Of a DNA stretch of 64,000 bases, positions 22,701 to 34,732 are shown piece by piece. The notes under the pieces were generated by a model. The model ran no database searches and had not been told where the DNA came from. It saw nothing but the letters and a program-made list of their open reading frames with translations. The translations under genes and the position numbers were made by a program. Position 1 is the stretch's first letter. Each line of letters starts with the position of its first letter. Origin of the DNA: Physcomitrium patens (lineage: Eukaryota > Streptophyta > Bryopsida > Funariales > Funariaceae); NCBI RefSeq assembly GCF_000002425.4, contig NC_037253.1, positions 5,118,178 to 5,182,177 of the forward strand, in the 5' to 3' direction.

Positions 22701-23604
22701 AATCCAGTGAGTTTTGTGCATTTGCGGAGATTGCCAGGGAGGGATCCACTAAGCCTGTTCTGTGCAAAAGATACAAACCGCAGACGACGGCAAGTTCTGA
22801 AAATGGTGTCGTTGATTGGACCTGAAAGGGCGTTGTAAGACAAATCAAATATCCGCAAATTAGAAAGATGGCTGAGCTCCCCCGGTATACTCCCCGTGAG
22901 ATTGTTGTGATCGAGTTTCAGCTTCCAGAGGCTTCCTGTGCCAGATTCTCAATCAGGTGGTCATTGTTATTTCATTCCCATGTATTCCACTCTTGGAGCC
23001 TTGTAGAACATGAAAAAGGACCACATCGAATTGGAATGCTGGATTCCAAGCAACCTATACGCGTTGCGGCACCTGAAGAATTACATATGAAGTGATAGGA
23101 ATGACATGCGAGTGGCACGCAGTTGATGAGTAAATAATAGCAGATAAGGATTTGCATGAGTATTTGAATATTGATCATGCTTGCGTGAGTCCTACAAACA
23201 GACGAATCGACGTGAGGATAGTGCGTACCTATTTCCGAAAGCTGCGGGGGTATGGGACCCGAGAAATTGTTCTCGGACAAGATAAGAATCCGTAGTTTTC
23301 GTAATCTGTGCAACTCCAAAGCGATTGTTCCCGACAACCCGGCGTTGCGGAGATTAATGGAGGTGACGTGAGAATTTTTATCACAGCTAATTCCCGACCA
23401 CTCACAAGGATAAGAATCTTCAGATTTCCACGTTCTCAAAGTACTGCGCGAGTCGGATATGGCATTTTTAAAGTCCAATAAAGCCCAACCTTCGTCGGTA
23501 GCAATGGCCTCCGCCCCAGGTAATGTTGTTAGTAAAGAAATTACTGCCACCAGAATGATATAACTGCAACTTCTCCTTGTGAGCAAATGTTCAGTACCTG
23601 TCAT
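19739..23604 (-). CDS. LRR receptor-like kinase, At1g12460/At1g62950 type, atypical kinase domain
   Basis: Five exons: 23604-23229, 22935-21981, 21763-20789, 20552-20141 and 19864-19739. All introns are GT-AG and 217-293 bp long. The joined length of 2844 nt keeps frame and gives 947 aa. The protein begins with a hydrophobic signal peptide (about 1-33) and an LRR N-terminal cap with C-x6-C (about residues 66-73). Leucine-rich repeats run to about 510, followed by a Pro/Ser/Thr-rich juxtamembrane stretch and one membrane helix (about 568-596). The kinase has VGAGSIGTVYEA (about 655) and AVKK (about 676). The catalytic HRD is HFN (about 774-776) and DFG is DYG (about 794-796), with YVAPE at about 819 and a short RPTMAEAARTLEE end. 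By family resemblance it is a plasma-membrane receptor; the ligand is unknown. The catalytic Asp-to-Asn change is shared with Arabidopsis At1g12460 as I recall it, so signalling may not need full phosphotransfer activity. Confidence 0.93.
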
Positions 23605-25063
23605 GGCTGCCTGGTCTTATTATTCATTCTCGCTTATCCTGTTTGATATATCCAGGTCATTTGTTTAACAAGGCTGGATTGCCCGTTAATTAGAATTAGA
23701 ATTCTTATATTGTCCGAAAACATGTGTTGCAACTTTGATGTCGATCACTTCATCTCGTCTCTAGGCCAATTTATGATCTGCTAAACCAGGATTGCCGTGA
23801 TTCTTGATTATTTATATGCCAACTCCTGCAAAATAATGTTGTACCAGAATCGCACGGGCAAGTCAGCAGACTGCCGTGATAGAGCGGATTGTTGTCTGGG
23901 ATGAATAACACAACTTAAGGCCTCGGAAGGCCCTGTCCTCCTTTCCAAATAGAAGTGGAAAAAGAAACACTAAAAATTCAACAAACTAAGAGACTTGGTC
24001 AGGGAGATCAAGACCTAGAAAGGAATTCATAATTGCCAAACTCAGGGAGACTGCCAAACTAGTAAGATTATCTAGTCTAAACGGCCTAAAATTGCACAAT
24101 TCCGAGTCTGAAGTTGGTAATATCAACTTACTTCCATCGATCGATTTAGCAAGAAGAAAGTGAATATTTGACATTCGGCAGATAGAAAGAGGGAGCAAAG
24201 TTCATTTACACTAACAAGAAACAAGATTACAGTCAGAGAAACGAACTCCACCTAAGTTCCATCAAAGAAACCATGCAGTTCATCAAAAATCGTCTCAACG
24301 TTTGTGAAGAACACTTTCAAGTACCTCGAGATTGTGCTCAACTCAACTACAACCCACGGAATTAGAAAGAATGCAGGGATAAACAAAATCCATGCAGCAC
24401 AACTTACACTTGAGAATCAATAGCAACGCAGCATACCCAATGTTTGTACCCCTGTCATTTTCTCAACCTTCCTTGCAACGCAGTTCCTGGAACGACGGAA
24501 AGGACTGCTCACACGGACAATGACGCACAAGTGATCGCATAAGAAGAGGACTAAGCGGACTAAGTGAACTCAAGAGTCAGTATTCTTAACGCCGGACACC
24601 TACACAGCGATTACAGAGCACCTTGAAATTTCTCGATGTATTTCGTTGTTGCAACGTAGCGTGGATTCACCTGAAAAGCGAGGCGGACATCTCGTGAATT
24701 GATCCAACCATCGCAAACGATAATCCGCGCAAATTTTGAATTTCGTCTACAAAATCAACAACTAAGCTGCTTGTGGAACTCACAGACACGCGAGTCTCCT
24801 GATGCTGAACTCCGGACTCCAGAAGTTGAGCAGGTTGTCATTAGTGGGAGACAAGCAAGAGATTAGTTGAAGATTAGTGAAAAGGGACGGACATAGCTGT
24901 ATGGAAGAGCGGCGGGAGAGAGCACCTGTCCCAGTCGTTTGCTGAGAGAGAAATCTGTTCGTGACTCATGACGGATGGATGAACGTTTCCAAATTCGATA
25001 ACTATGTGGTGCGTAATACACGGAAGACTTGACGTCACTCCAGTGTAGCATATGCTTTTCTCT

Positions 25064-25065
<2 letters not shown>
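23605..25065. other. Upstream region of the receptor kinase, no gene seen
   Basis: Moderate GC and no convincing coding stretch. It probably holds the promoter and perhaps 5' untranslated exons of the minus-strand kinase. Composition falls sharply at the (TA)n tract at 25066. Confidence 0.4.
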
Positions 25066-25099
<34 letters not shown>

Positions 25100-25908
25100 T
25101 AAATTTGCATTCAATTTGGTTTATAGATAAATGTGATGTTATATTCTTAAATTTTCTATTTATTAATTTTATTTTGAGTTGTGAATTTAAAATATAAGAT
25201 TATTTACTCTTCCTTGATATCTCAAATTTTGTTATCTGTGATTTCATTTTTTATTTTTTTCTTAAAATATGAATTTTTTCTATTATTTTTCGAAAATATT
25301 ATAATATTTTTAATATTTAAATTTTTTAATATTAAAATTTCTAGAATTATATTCATAATGGTAGAAAATATAATTAAAATAGATGTTGAAGATTTTTAGG
25401 AATAATATCATAATTCTTGCTTCTTTAGTGATGTTAACTGATCAATAGAATAAAGTTAATGTGAGTTAATTTTTAAAATGCTTCAACCTACAGCAAGCTA
25501 AACTTGTTTATTTAAATTAATAGTATGTATATTAATAATTGCTAAAACATTATATAGAGATCAATATCAATATACTATGTTTTCAAGAGCCAATCAAAAA
25601 TTATATTTACTTATGATCATAAAGAAATCTAAAATTAAAAAAGAAACAAGAATATTTCTAGTATTTACTTAATAAATAGAAAATAACATAAACAAATTTA
25701 AAAGCTGATAAAATATTAAAATAATTTTATTACAAATGCATGTTTAACAAAATAAATTATGTTTTTTTAACATTACATAGTTATATATAGTTTATAATGT
25801 CTAATTTATATACTTCATATATTTCTTATGTATTTTGTTCAAATTTATTTTCAGTGTAACTACATAAATATTATATACATAGATCCTTTTATATATATAT
25901 ATATATAT

Positions 25909-25947
<39 letters not shown>

Positions 25948-26040
25948 TGGAGAATGTTAAATAGACCCAAAATTTTACTAAATTGACCCACCCATTCTAA
26001 CCATGATGAAAAAAAAACGAAACAAAACAAAACAAACAAA
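25066..26040. repeat. AT-rich spacer with (TA)n and (TTTA)n microsatellites
   Basis: (TA)n/(TG)n at 25066-25098, then plain AT-rich sequence. A compound (TA)n tract (about 25890-25908) runs into about ten TTTA units (25907-25948). A 72-codon phenylalanine/isoleucine-rich open frame at 25181-25399 is what AT-rich random sequence gives and is not called a gene. Confidence 0.8.
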
Positions 26041-26907
26041 TTGACTCTAGATTTATTTCTCCACTACTTGATTTAAAACCAACTACCTATGTTCCTGCAT
26101 ATGTCTCATTCACTTCATACGTCGAACTTCCTCACATATGTTCCCCTGTTCCGATTTGTAATACAGAATTACTTCAATTTTTCTCATGTCACAACTCCAA
26201 ACGTTATAGATTTCATTTTGCTCGTAGTGCTGTTGGCTACAAAAAGTAGATCGATAACAAAGTATGTAATGAATGTAGCATAAAAATCTTATTCTCTAAT
26301 CCTGCTTGAGATAAATCGACACAATGTGCATTTTCATGACGTTTCCGTCAATTGAGTTAAATTAGATTTCATTTACAAAGTTTCGAAGAGCTTTTGCCTG
26401 CATTGAATGGATATGCAAGACGTCATCCCTCACTCTCTTCCTGCAGCATTCTTAAAGCTTCCCGGAGAAAGATGGATTTGAGATTGTGCCTCAAAAATGA
26501 GAAGGTCTTGTTCGTTGCGGCAAGTACACGCATTAGTAATTGGAAAAAAATTCCTGGTAGGCGAAGTCGGGATCCACCCTGGCCAACAGACAATGTTGAT
26601 GTCGTCCTTGCAGAGTCTTTCAGTATTAAGTATCATCTACTTTTTTACATTTGATGACCATTATTCAAGCCGCCCTCGAACTCACATTGCCTCGCACTAT
26701 CACCAGCTAATTTTTGATATAGCCTCCACCATTCTCCAAATGGACATGGATTCCAATATCTTGTAAGATGAAAAAGAAACTCTATGAGGAGCACAACCAG
26801 CAATTCTAACCGCTGCCCTTGAAACAAGCAGAAATTGGAAAATTGATAAAATGCAACAGCCGCAAGAAGTGATCAACTCTTGCTCTGATCAGGTGGGGTC
26901 CATCCAG
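26041..26907. other. Mixed-composition region, no supported gene
   Basis: Short overlapping open frames occur on both strands at 26394-26827, but none has recognisable motifs or clear splice structure. It may be an extension, 3' untranslated part or degenerate part of the unknown open frame at 26908-27612. Confidence 0.35.
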
Positions 26908-27612
26908 TCAAATCCTGAACCGCGAACTCATAGCTCTACTCGTTGCCCTTTCGACTCCTTTGGTGAGCATCACATTCGCCTCGTGCAGTGCTTGAGGTCT
27001 TGGTCGCGGGTGGTCGGATGTTGGATTGTTGAGAGAAGGGATGTCACAGCTTGAGTTCATGAGGCCAACCGCTGTGTGAGACGATTGGTGTAGGCCAAAT
27101 GGGCGTGACCTTGCTTGTTGAACATGTTGTTCAAAACCATTGGATTGATATGGCGTTTCCATGCGGACGATTGAGCGTTGTGGCAATGAATTGTGTTGCG
27201 CAGTCCCGAACGAAGCGTGAGCCAGATAAGGAGTTGCGTGTGGAGCCTCCTGCGGACGCAATGTTTGTTCGAAACTTGAAGTCATCGGCAATGCTACGCA
27301 ATTGCTCAGTTGAACATTGGTGTGCATGAGGTATTCCACTCTGTAGATATCGAGCTCGGACAATGCGAACTTATCCGGAAAAGCTATAATACTATTGCCG
27401 ACGTCCAAGAGCGACTTATTGAAGGAATACACTGCAGGATATGAGCAGTTCGAGAGAGCCTTGGCACTGATTTCTACCAATTCGCTGTGCACATGCTTAA
27501 AGAAGTTCAGGAACATAGGCAGTTGATTTTCGCAAATCTTGATTAATCCACGTTTAAAGACAATGCAAACCACTTGCTTTGCTCTGCTTTCATCTTGATT
27601 GTTTGATTTCAT
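26908..27612 (-). CDS. Hypothetical protein, 234 aa, unrecognised
   Basis: Uninterrupted frame from ATG 27612. The first 100 residues are mixed and could fold (KQVVCIVFKRGLIKI, then ALSELDIYRVEYLMHTNVQL). The second half is rich in Ser, Pro, His, Gln and Arg and looks disordered (RPRPQALHEANVML near the end). I recognise no domain, signal peptide or membrane helix. Composition is more gene-like than the flanks, which supports either a small lineage-specific gene or one exon or fragment of a broken gene. A G-rich block lies just upstream of the start. Confidence 0.35.
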   Translation of the reverse strand: MKSNNQDESRAKQVVCIVFKRGLIKICENQLPMFLNFFKHVHSELVEISAKALSNCSYPAVYSFNKSLLDVGNSIIAFPDKFALSELDIYRVEYLMHTNVQLSNCVALPMTSSFEQTLRPQEAPHATPYLAHASFGTAQHNSLPQRSIVRMETPYQSNGFEQHVQQARSRPFGLHQSSHTAVGLMNSSCDIPSLNNPTSDHPRPRPQALHEANVMLTKGVERATSRAMSSRFRI

Positions 27613-27649
27613 CGCAAAGCACTGTTGACCTGTAGAAGCACCCTCTTGA

Positions 27650-27742
27650 TGGGACGGGGGGCTGGGAAAACCGGGTCAGGAGGTCGGGACGGGGAATGGG
27701 GACGGTTGGGAACAGAGGGAACGGGGACGGGTGGGGTCGATT
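27650..27742 (+). other. G-rich block with clustered G runs
   Basis: Repeated GGGACGGG, GGGG and GGGAACGG-like units form a purine-rich tract with many runs of three or more G on the plus strand, in otherwise AT-rich surroundings. It could fold into G-quadruplexes. It lies immediately upstream of the minus-strand frame that starts at 27612, i.e. in its possible promoter. Confidence 0.6.
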
Positions 27743-27779
27743 TAACAAAAACCTGGGTCACTCTAATATTCTCTTTAAT

Positions 27780-28278
27780 TTATATATATATAGATATAGA
27801 TATTCTATAAAAAATATTTAAACATTTCATAAAAATTAATAAAATATGAAAATATAACTATTATTTCTTATTAAGTATTCTTAGAAAAATGTAATAGATT
27901 TATTGTGATGTTAAATTTTTATTTAATGACCATTAAAAAGACTTATATATGTATTTACTTATTATATAATTTTTATACTTACAACTTCTCAATGGATGCT
28001 TAAAATTATAGAATAGTATAATTAGAGTTTTTTTATTTTTTTATATACTAATTATTTATAATTAATTTATTCATGATTTATGGGGCATTATAATTTATTT
28101 TTTCCATTTCTAGATTTTTTTTGGTAATATCAACAAATATTGCTAAAAAAATTTAAATTAAATATTTTAAAAATATTTATATTAATTTTATAATTGAGTA
28201 TTAAATTTTAATTTTAAAAATATGATTTTTTTTAAATATACAAAAATTTAAGAATTGGAAAAGAACTTGACTAAATAT

Positions 28279-28320
<42 letters not shown>

Positions 28321-29490
28321 TTTTACATGTCATAAATTTCAATAGCTCATTTTAAAATTTTAACATTTTACATTAAATATAATGCTACTAACAATAAATA
28401 GTTGATGTAAATTTATCTTACAATTATTTTAATGTAAAATTATTTTACTTAAAAAACTTTCCAATTAGCATATATTTCTTGATGTTTTATAATTTTTTTT
28501 ATTTTTATTTTTTTTAACTATGTAAGTTGATTATATTATAGATAATTATTTTATTAAAAATCAAAATATGTAATTTTTTTCTTTGCATAAAACTTAAAAA
28601 TATATATTTTTTTTGTATTTAAAACCAATAAATTGATTAAGTGTAGATAAGTAATAAATCAACAACAATAAGTTGAACAAAAGGTTTAAATAGATAATTC
28701 TTGCTATTTCTGCATTCAAAAGCTTTAAATAAATATATTTAAATAATATATATATTTTTTATTTTTCTAATTTAAATTTTTTTAAAATTTATGACAATGT
28801 TTAATCAATCTTGATGAATCTTAAATTGAGCCATCTTTGCTCTAATTGTGTATTCATAATGTATTCCTCACTAATCCAAAGCAGGTCATCTTTTCTTATC
28901 AATCTATTGATTTTGCATCTTTAAAGTTTGACTTGATGAGTAGTTAAGGGTGTTGTAGGTATTTCAATTGGTTATGGAGGTAGAGTGGAATGACTCATAT
29001 GCTCCAATACAAAGTTGGTTTTAAAATCCATTTAATAGACACTAAAGACTTATTTATTATAATCCAAGGATGACCTTTTTTAGACTAGTAAAGAATATAT
29101 GACATGGTAGAAGATGGTAAAAGCATAGGACAACTGATTTAATATTTCCAAAAATTTATTGTGTAGTTAAACATTCTTAATCTAATCTTTGTTATCCATA
29201 TAATTAGAAATTAATGTTTTACTTGGATTAGAAGCCTAAATATGATATTTTTGTATGATCTTATCAAAAAAATAAAAATAAAAATTAGTATTCATATTAA
29301 ACTTGGTCAATAATGAAATAATTGATTTATTTTTAAAAAAAATTATATAAAATATTGTAAACAAAGAAATAGATATTTTATTCTTAAATAATAAATTCTT
29401 ATGCATAAAAAATCATAATAAAATAAATTAATACTATGAAATATTTTTTAAAAGAATTGAAATTTAAAAGAAAAAAATAAGTATATATAG
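27780..29490. other. AT-rich spacer
   Basis: Extremely AT-rich, with (TA)n at 28281-28318. No coding stretch or retrotransposon motif was recognised. 28800-29240 is slightly more complex and could be old repeat sequence, but I could not assign it. Confidence 0.6.
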
Positions 29491-29514
29491 TTCATGCTCT
29501 ATTATTTGGGAAAT

Positions 29515-29690
29515 GGATTTTGTAGATAAGTAAGTGAACGAAGGAATGAATGAACGAAGAAATGGACGGATCAATGACTGACGGACAGATGCACGAACGA
29601 CTATTCAAGCAGATGCATGAATGAACGTACGGACGAATGAATGAACGTGCGGATGAATGAATGACTGCCTGTCTGTCTGTGTTGAATGAG
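29515..29690. repeat. Degenerate tetranucleotide array
   Basis: Imperfect four-base periodicity built from GAAT, GAAC, GGAC and CTGT units (for example GAATGAATGAACG and CTGTCTGTCTGTG). The apparent open frames on the minus strand here translate as repeated SFIH/SFVR-like residues, an artefact of the array. Confidence 0.7.
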
Positions 29691-30484
29691 CTGCGCAGTT
29701 TGTTGTCCACGGCGGCTTCGTCACCTTCCATTTCCCATTTGAAGCTCTGCTCGTCTGTAGCTTGATTACAGTGACTGCGTCTTCAACCTCTCCCCCGGCG
29801 CTCGAAACCGGCAACATTCTTCTGTAAGCTTTGCTGCGTTTCTGGGCACGTCTGTGAGTTCTGTTTTGACTTCTTCCCGTCTCTGATCTTCTCATTGTTA
29901 GCTTCGAGCTTGGAAGATCAGACAGCCGTGTCCTTGTGACCGTTCAATGTGTGAGGATACCAATGCTGTCATCTATTGTGTAGATCACTCTGTTTTTTAT
30001 GCGGTTGACAGGCGGTCAGGCAGGGAAGCAGTCCACCTTTAGTGCAGTAGTGATTGCCGAAAGATGGCGGCATTGTTGGAAGTTTTGGTTGGGGCAAATT
30101 TAGAAGTCATGCAGTGGAATGAGTGTGAGGGAGCTCGTTTCATACCCCACGCTTGCAGGCCTTAGTGTTCGAAGTCGGGATGAGAATTTTTTTGCTACTT
30201 GTTTGCCTTCTCAGACTTTTACCATTATCGCGGCGGAATCTGATACTTGACCCAATTTGATGCGGTGGTTTCGAGGAGGTATCTGTTCAACGATCAACGC
30301 CTAAGTTGACTTCAATGCTCATCTCCATTTCCTGTAGTTTCTACAGATTTCGCAGCAATTACATGACCAATTGCCCGATTGGATCTGAACTGATTGTCGA
30401 GTATCTCTTCTGTGGTTCTGTTTCACATCGACGATTGGTCAGCATTGCTGTTTTGAGGACTAGCATTGGCGCTATCCATCCGTA

Positions 30485-30925
30485 ATGACGGCGAAGGTGC
30501 ACGACCAGGACATGGACCAGGACTTCGCCGAGATTGACATGATTTTGGAACAAGCGCAGCTGGAGCTTCACAAGGACCGTTGCCGAAATCGCAAACTTCG
30601 GCGGAACATGAACCTGTCGGTCATTCCCGAGAATTTTGCTCACGTGCCCTCGAATGAGGCCACCCTGCCCCCAGCGTCGCTAGACGTGTTGCAGCCAGAT
30701 TTTGGAATCAGAGAAGGGCACAAGCGCCCTAACCATAGGCTACAAGTACTGAGCTGCATTGCGCCCATGAGGTGGCTCAGAGCATACATGAGCTGCGTAA
30801 TGGCGGCGCACGACGGCAACTACGACGTGAGGAGAGCGGTGAAGGGTTGCAGCATGATGAGCGGGCCCGATTTTGCCTTCTCCCCTGCTCGTCCTCCACA
30901 ACACCAAGTTGGTTATGGCGACTGA
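30485..30925 (+). CDS. Hypothetical protein, 146 aa, unrecognised
   Basis: ATG-initiated frame in a GC-richer stretch (29700-30950). The N-terminus is acidic and helical-looking (DQDFAEIDMILEQAQLELH), followed by a basic patch (KDRCRNRKLRRNM) and a Pro-rich C-terminus. No family recognised, no membrane segment. The upstream 29700-30480 stretch is similar in composition and could be its 5' untranslated region or further exons. Alternatively this is an exon of a degenerate gene. Confidence 0.4.
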   Translation: MTAKVHDQDMDQDFAEIDMILEQAQLELHKDRCRNRKLRRNMNLSVIPENFAHVPSNEATLPPASLDVLQPDFGIREGHKRPNHRLQVLSCIAPMRWLRAYMSCVMAAHDGNYDVRRAVKGCSMMSGPDFAFSPARPPQHQVGYGD

Positions 30926-31164
30926 TGAGTGTCCACAGCGATGCGATCACTTTTTTTTTGATTGACAAATCCCAATTCAGTCATCACTGACAAAGACATA
31001 TGCGAATCCTAGCTTTCAGTTCAGTATTTCAAGTTGTAGCAATTCTGGTTGCGACATTCTGTACAAGGGCCCGCGAATTCATGGACCGTTGTAAATAATT
31101 CGAAAACTTCCTCACAACAATATTCTTTAGGGTACAACACGTACACCTTCTCATCTGCTAGAGA

Positions 31165-31530
31165 TTAACCGACCTTCTCGTAACCGAGCAGTTCAAACCC
31201 TAAGTCGCGCTCTCTAAATTCGAAACTTCGCGAAAGACATCCATGCATGTGCTCTCCCAGCTGCACCTCAACAGCCCCCCTGTCTCCATCGACGCAATAC
31301 ACCACCAAATCGTCCCGCAAAAGATCCGGGTCATGAAAAAAAACCAGTAGCACGCGGGTATGGTGATGAAGGCATAGGGGGCTCTTCATGACCACCGGCG
31401 GCTCACGCCTCCACGATGGTTCAATAAATGCACTTCTACAAGGGGTTGATTGGGGAAGAGACGGCTGGTCTGCCATTATAATCACAACCCAGCTCAATCT
31501 ACAACATCCTGCAGCCCCCCCCCCCCCCAT
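31165..31530 (-). CDS. Hypothetical open frame, 121 aa, start in a poly-C tract
   Basis: Open frame on the minus strand whose nominal ATG is followed by a G run (14 C on the plus strand, 31515-31528), so the start is unreliable. The body (SAFIEPSWRREPPVVM and later VVYCVDGDRGAVEVQLGEHM) has gene-like composition but no domain I recognise. It may be a gene fragment. Confidence 0.3.
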   Translation of the reverse strand: MGGGGAAGCCRLSWVVIIMADQPSLPQSTPCRSAFIEPSWRREPPVVMKSPLCLHHHTRVLLVFFHDPDLLRDDLVVYCVDGDRGAVEVQLGEHMHGCLSRSFEFRERDLGFELLGYEKVG

Positions 31531-33649
31531 TCATGAGAAGGGGCCACTGCAGGGCAGCACAAGACACTACAGCCTGTGTGATTGTCCCTAACGTGGCTTG
31601 CCAAGTGGCAGGCTATGCTCTTGTTGCCACGTGGATTTTTTAAGAAAAAGGAGTCTCTCCATTTAGGGGTGAAGATTAGATGCCAAAATGTTTTAGGGTT
31701 TTGTTGAATGAAATTAAGAAGTCCCATTTGGTTGGTTTTAAACTTAGAAAAACCAATCCAAATGTAGGAAGAGGAAAGCATTATGTAGATGATACATACA
31801 TTTTTCTTACGTGGTATGAGTGGTGTTGTTTTCTGGAAAATGCACAAGGTCCTCTCCAAGAAATAGTTTTATGATTTATAATTTTTTTTTTTAATATACA
31901 TTGGCAATATCAGATTATTTCACCTATATTTTTTGTGATTACTTTTCAAAAATATTTTCAATTGTTTTTATACAATGTTATTAATTAAAACACCAGTTTA
32001 TTCTTGGTAAATTTTCATTACTGAAAAATAAAAATAAAAATATTCTGAATTACATTCTAATATGTATAGAACTTATCATGGTGATGGAAGAAAATAATAC
32101 AGATATATAGCACGTCAAAATATTCCAACTTGAATGATTACATGATAAATATATATATATATATATATATAAGAGTCAAAAATTAAGAAACAAGAAAAGG
32201 ATTACATTTTATGTCGATATCTTCTTATTTTAAAGGTATATTTACAACGTTCTTAATTAGAAATAAAATTTAAAATTTTTTCATAATATTTATTTAAATT
32301 TAATAAAATTGTAGAAATTGTCAGAAATGTGTATTTACTTAGTTATTAAAAAATAGTTATTTCTTGTAGACAATCAGATGAATCTCTTTCCAATACAAGA
32401 TCGATTTCGTAATTTGCAACCATTTTCAACAATTTAGATATGTGCAAATATTTCACCCAATCGGATGAATAGTTTTTGCGTCTTAATCGGCTCGTGCTCA
32501 TGACCTCAAATCTCGTGTGAACAGAGCATGTTTGGAATTTGAAAAGATCTCCCGCCATTTCCCCGCATGGGTTCCCTCGTTACCGTCACCCCGCCAAAGC
32601 ACCACTAATCTCACCCTAACCACAAAAACAACACTAAGCAGTCATTGATCTCACCGTTAATCACTGGAACAGCACTAAGCCTACCACTACTCATGACCTT
32701 TACACTTTTTAACCAATTCAGCGCCGCGACAGTCTGTGTTGGCCCAAGCGTTGTAACAATGAGCCGAATATTTCCGGTCCACTTCACGCTCTTGTCTATA
32801 GTACCGTGAAGACTACGCGTTATATTTTTGGGTTTGGAATTACGACAATATTGTGAGAAACAAGTCGTCGGAGTAATTTGTAGCATGAATTGGTTGAGTT
32901 TTGATTCTGAACCGTTTGTGAGTCGTGTGTCGAGGGATGTTCGAGGTTCAATTGGCGGTGAAAGCTTGCGTTACGTTTGAGATGTGTTTGAGGTTGTGCT
33001 TGAGGTGATTAGGTGCAATTTTTGATTTAACACTGAAGTTTGAGACCGATCGGGTGTGTAAGAGTTTGTGATCTTGCTATAAACTGGGTGTTGTAAATAG
33101 CGTTTCGTCGGTAAGAATTTGAAGTGTTTCGGAGCATCGACAATGTCGATAACGCCCTCGTTCATGTGTGTTGTCACCTTTCTAGTTGTAGCCTTCATTG
33201 TGCTGGGTCTTGTGGTGATACTTAGTCCTTATGTCAAGTATGCCAAACACTTTACAGGCCACTGAAAGACAGATTGTGAAATCCTGATATCTTCAGAAGT
33301 TTTCAAATCGTAGATCGTCGATTACTATGGAGACTCTGTGGTCTGCTACCACGATGGCACTCCAGATCGCAGTCAATAATGCGTCTCAATTTTCAAATTT
33401 CTCTTCGTGCTCCTGCGATCATTAACCGCACCATGGCTTTCACTGTAACCCTAAACTTACTGCTCCAAGTGTTAATTATCCCTCGTGTGTATATGATGTG
33501 AAAATTGAACTCTAAAACCAGCATAATGTGCTTAGTATCGCACATATGCATAATTGCAGAGGTTGCACTAAAATCTTCTAAATATCTTTATTGATAGCAC
33601 TAATTAGTGTTCGAGTAATGCTGTATTTGGAGTCATTGATCCTGATGAC
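31531..33649. other. Spacer, no gene seen
   Basis: 31600-32350 is AT-rich with a (TA)n tract at 32148-32171. 32350-33600 has moderate GC but only short frames with no motif. It may contain remnants of the duplicated segment that carried the kinase pseudogene at 33650. Confidence 0.4.
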
Positions 33650-34732
33650 AATTGGGTTTAAAACTCCATCTCCGACTCAGGCAATATTTTAGGAACGTTG
33701 AAATTGACATTTCATACCCTTCCGAACGGTCGGGGATTAACAGTGATAAAATTCTCACGTCACCTCCGTTAATCTTCGCAACGGCGACTTGTCGGGAACA
33801 GTCTCTTTGAAATTGCACAGTCTCTACGAAAACCACGATTACTTTCGGGTCCCATAATCCTGCGGCTTTCGGAAATAGGTAAGCACTATCCCGCATGAAT
33901 TCCTTTGTTTGTAGTACTCACAGAACCTGGAGTAATACTGAGTGACTCCTACAAATCCTTACCTGCTATTATTCACTTGTCAACTACGTGCTACTTGCAT
34001 GTCATTCCCATCACTTCAGATGTAACTCTTCAGGTGCCAGGTCTGGAAAACTGGTCCTGCTCAACGGGGTTCCTTCTTCACTGTACGAGAAGTGGATCAG
34101 GCAGGGGGTTGGTGCTCTTGTTGACAAGAAAAGGATCGTTGGAGAGGGGTCCATTGGCACCGTCTATCAGGCAACTACAAGTGATGGAACGATCTTCGCC
34201 TTAAAGAAGTTCAGCACTTTGGAATTAATGAGAGACGCTGAGGAGATCGAGGTTAACATGCGCAGCCTAGACCACGTGCGGAACCCGAACCTGGTGAAGG
34301 TTCAAGGCTTCTACTTGACGACGACGTTGAAGCTGATCTTGTCTAAATTCGGTCTAAATGGAACCCTTTCAGATTGTGTGCACAATTCAAATCAGGCTGT
34401 AAATCCCTCACTGGGTCAGCAAATGTGTATATGGATGAGAGGTTGGAGGGAAAATTAATGACTTCAGTCCAAGCTGGAATACCACAAGGCACTCAGTTAC
34501 GTTGCTCTTGAACATGCTTGAGAAGCCTGCGCGTTTATGAGAAGTGTGACGTTTAAGTTCTTAAGGGTGCAACAGGCAGATAGCCTTGTGAAGGTAGGCA
34601 CTGTTCTGGTGGGAATCCACGTTAGAGACAAATTGGAACAGAGGAGACTTTGGGAGTGCATTTTCCCGTGATCCAGCGATTATGGTGGTTGAAGCTGTGA
34701 ATATTAATTTTGCGATTATCTGCACTCTCCAG
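33650..34732 (+). pseudogene. Rearranged pseudogene copy of the LRR receptor kinase
   Basis: Inverted relative to the intact gene at 19739-23604. 33650-33870 matches the second half of exon 1 with frameshifts. 33870-34035 matches intron 1 of the intact gene, proving a DNA-level duplication rather than reverse transcription. It then jumps near GGTGCCAGG into the juxtamembrane/kinase exon (about 34045-34410: GKLVLLNGVPSSLYEKW, VGEGSIGTVYQA, ALKKF, LKLILSKF). A second deletion joins this to exon 4 sequence (about 34415-34732), ending at the exon 4 donor site. All central LRRs, the membrane helix and the catalytic loop are missing. Confidence 0.9.

Noticed and set aside
25181-25399. 72-codon membrane-like open frame
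   Set aside because: Phe/Ile/Lys content is what AT-rich random DNA gives, and there is no supporting context.
29492-29895. Open frames on the minus strand with repeated FIH/SFV residues
   Set aside because: Produced by a degenerate tetranucleotide array; low-complexity translation with no start context.
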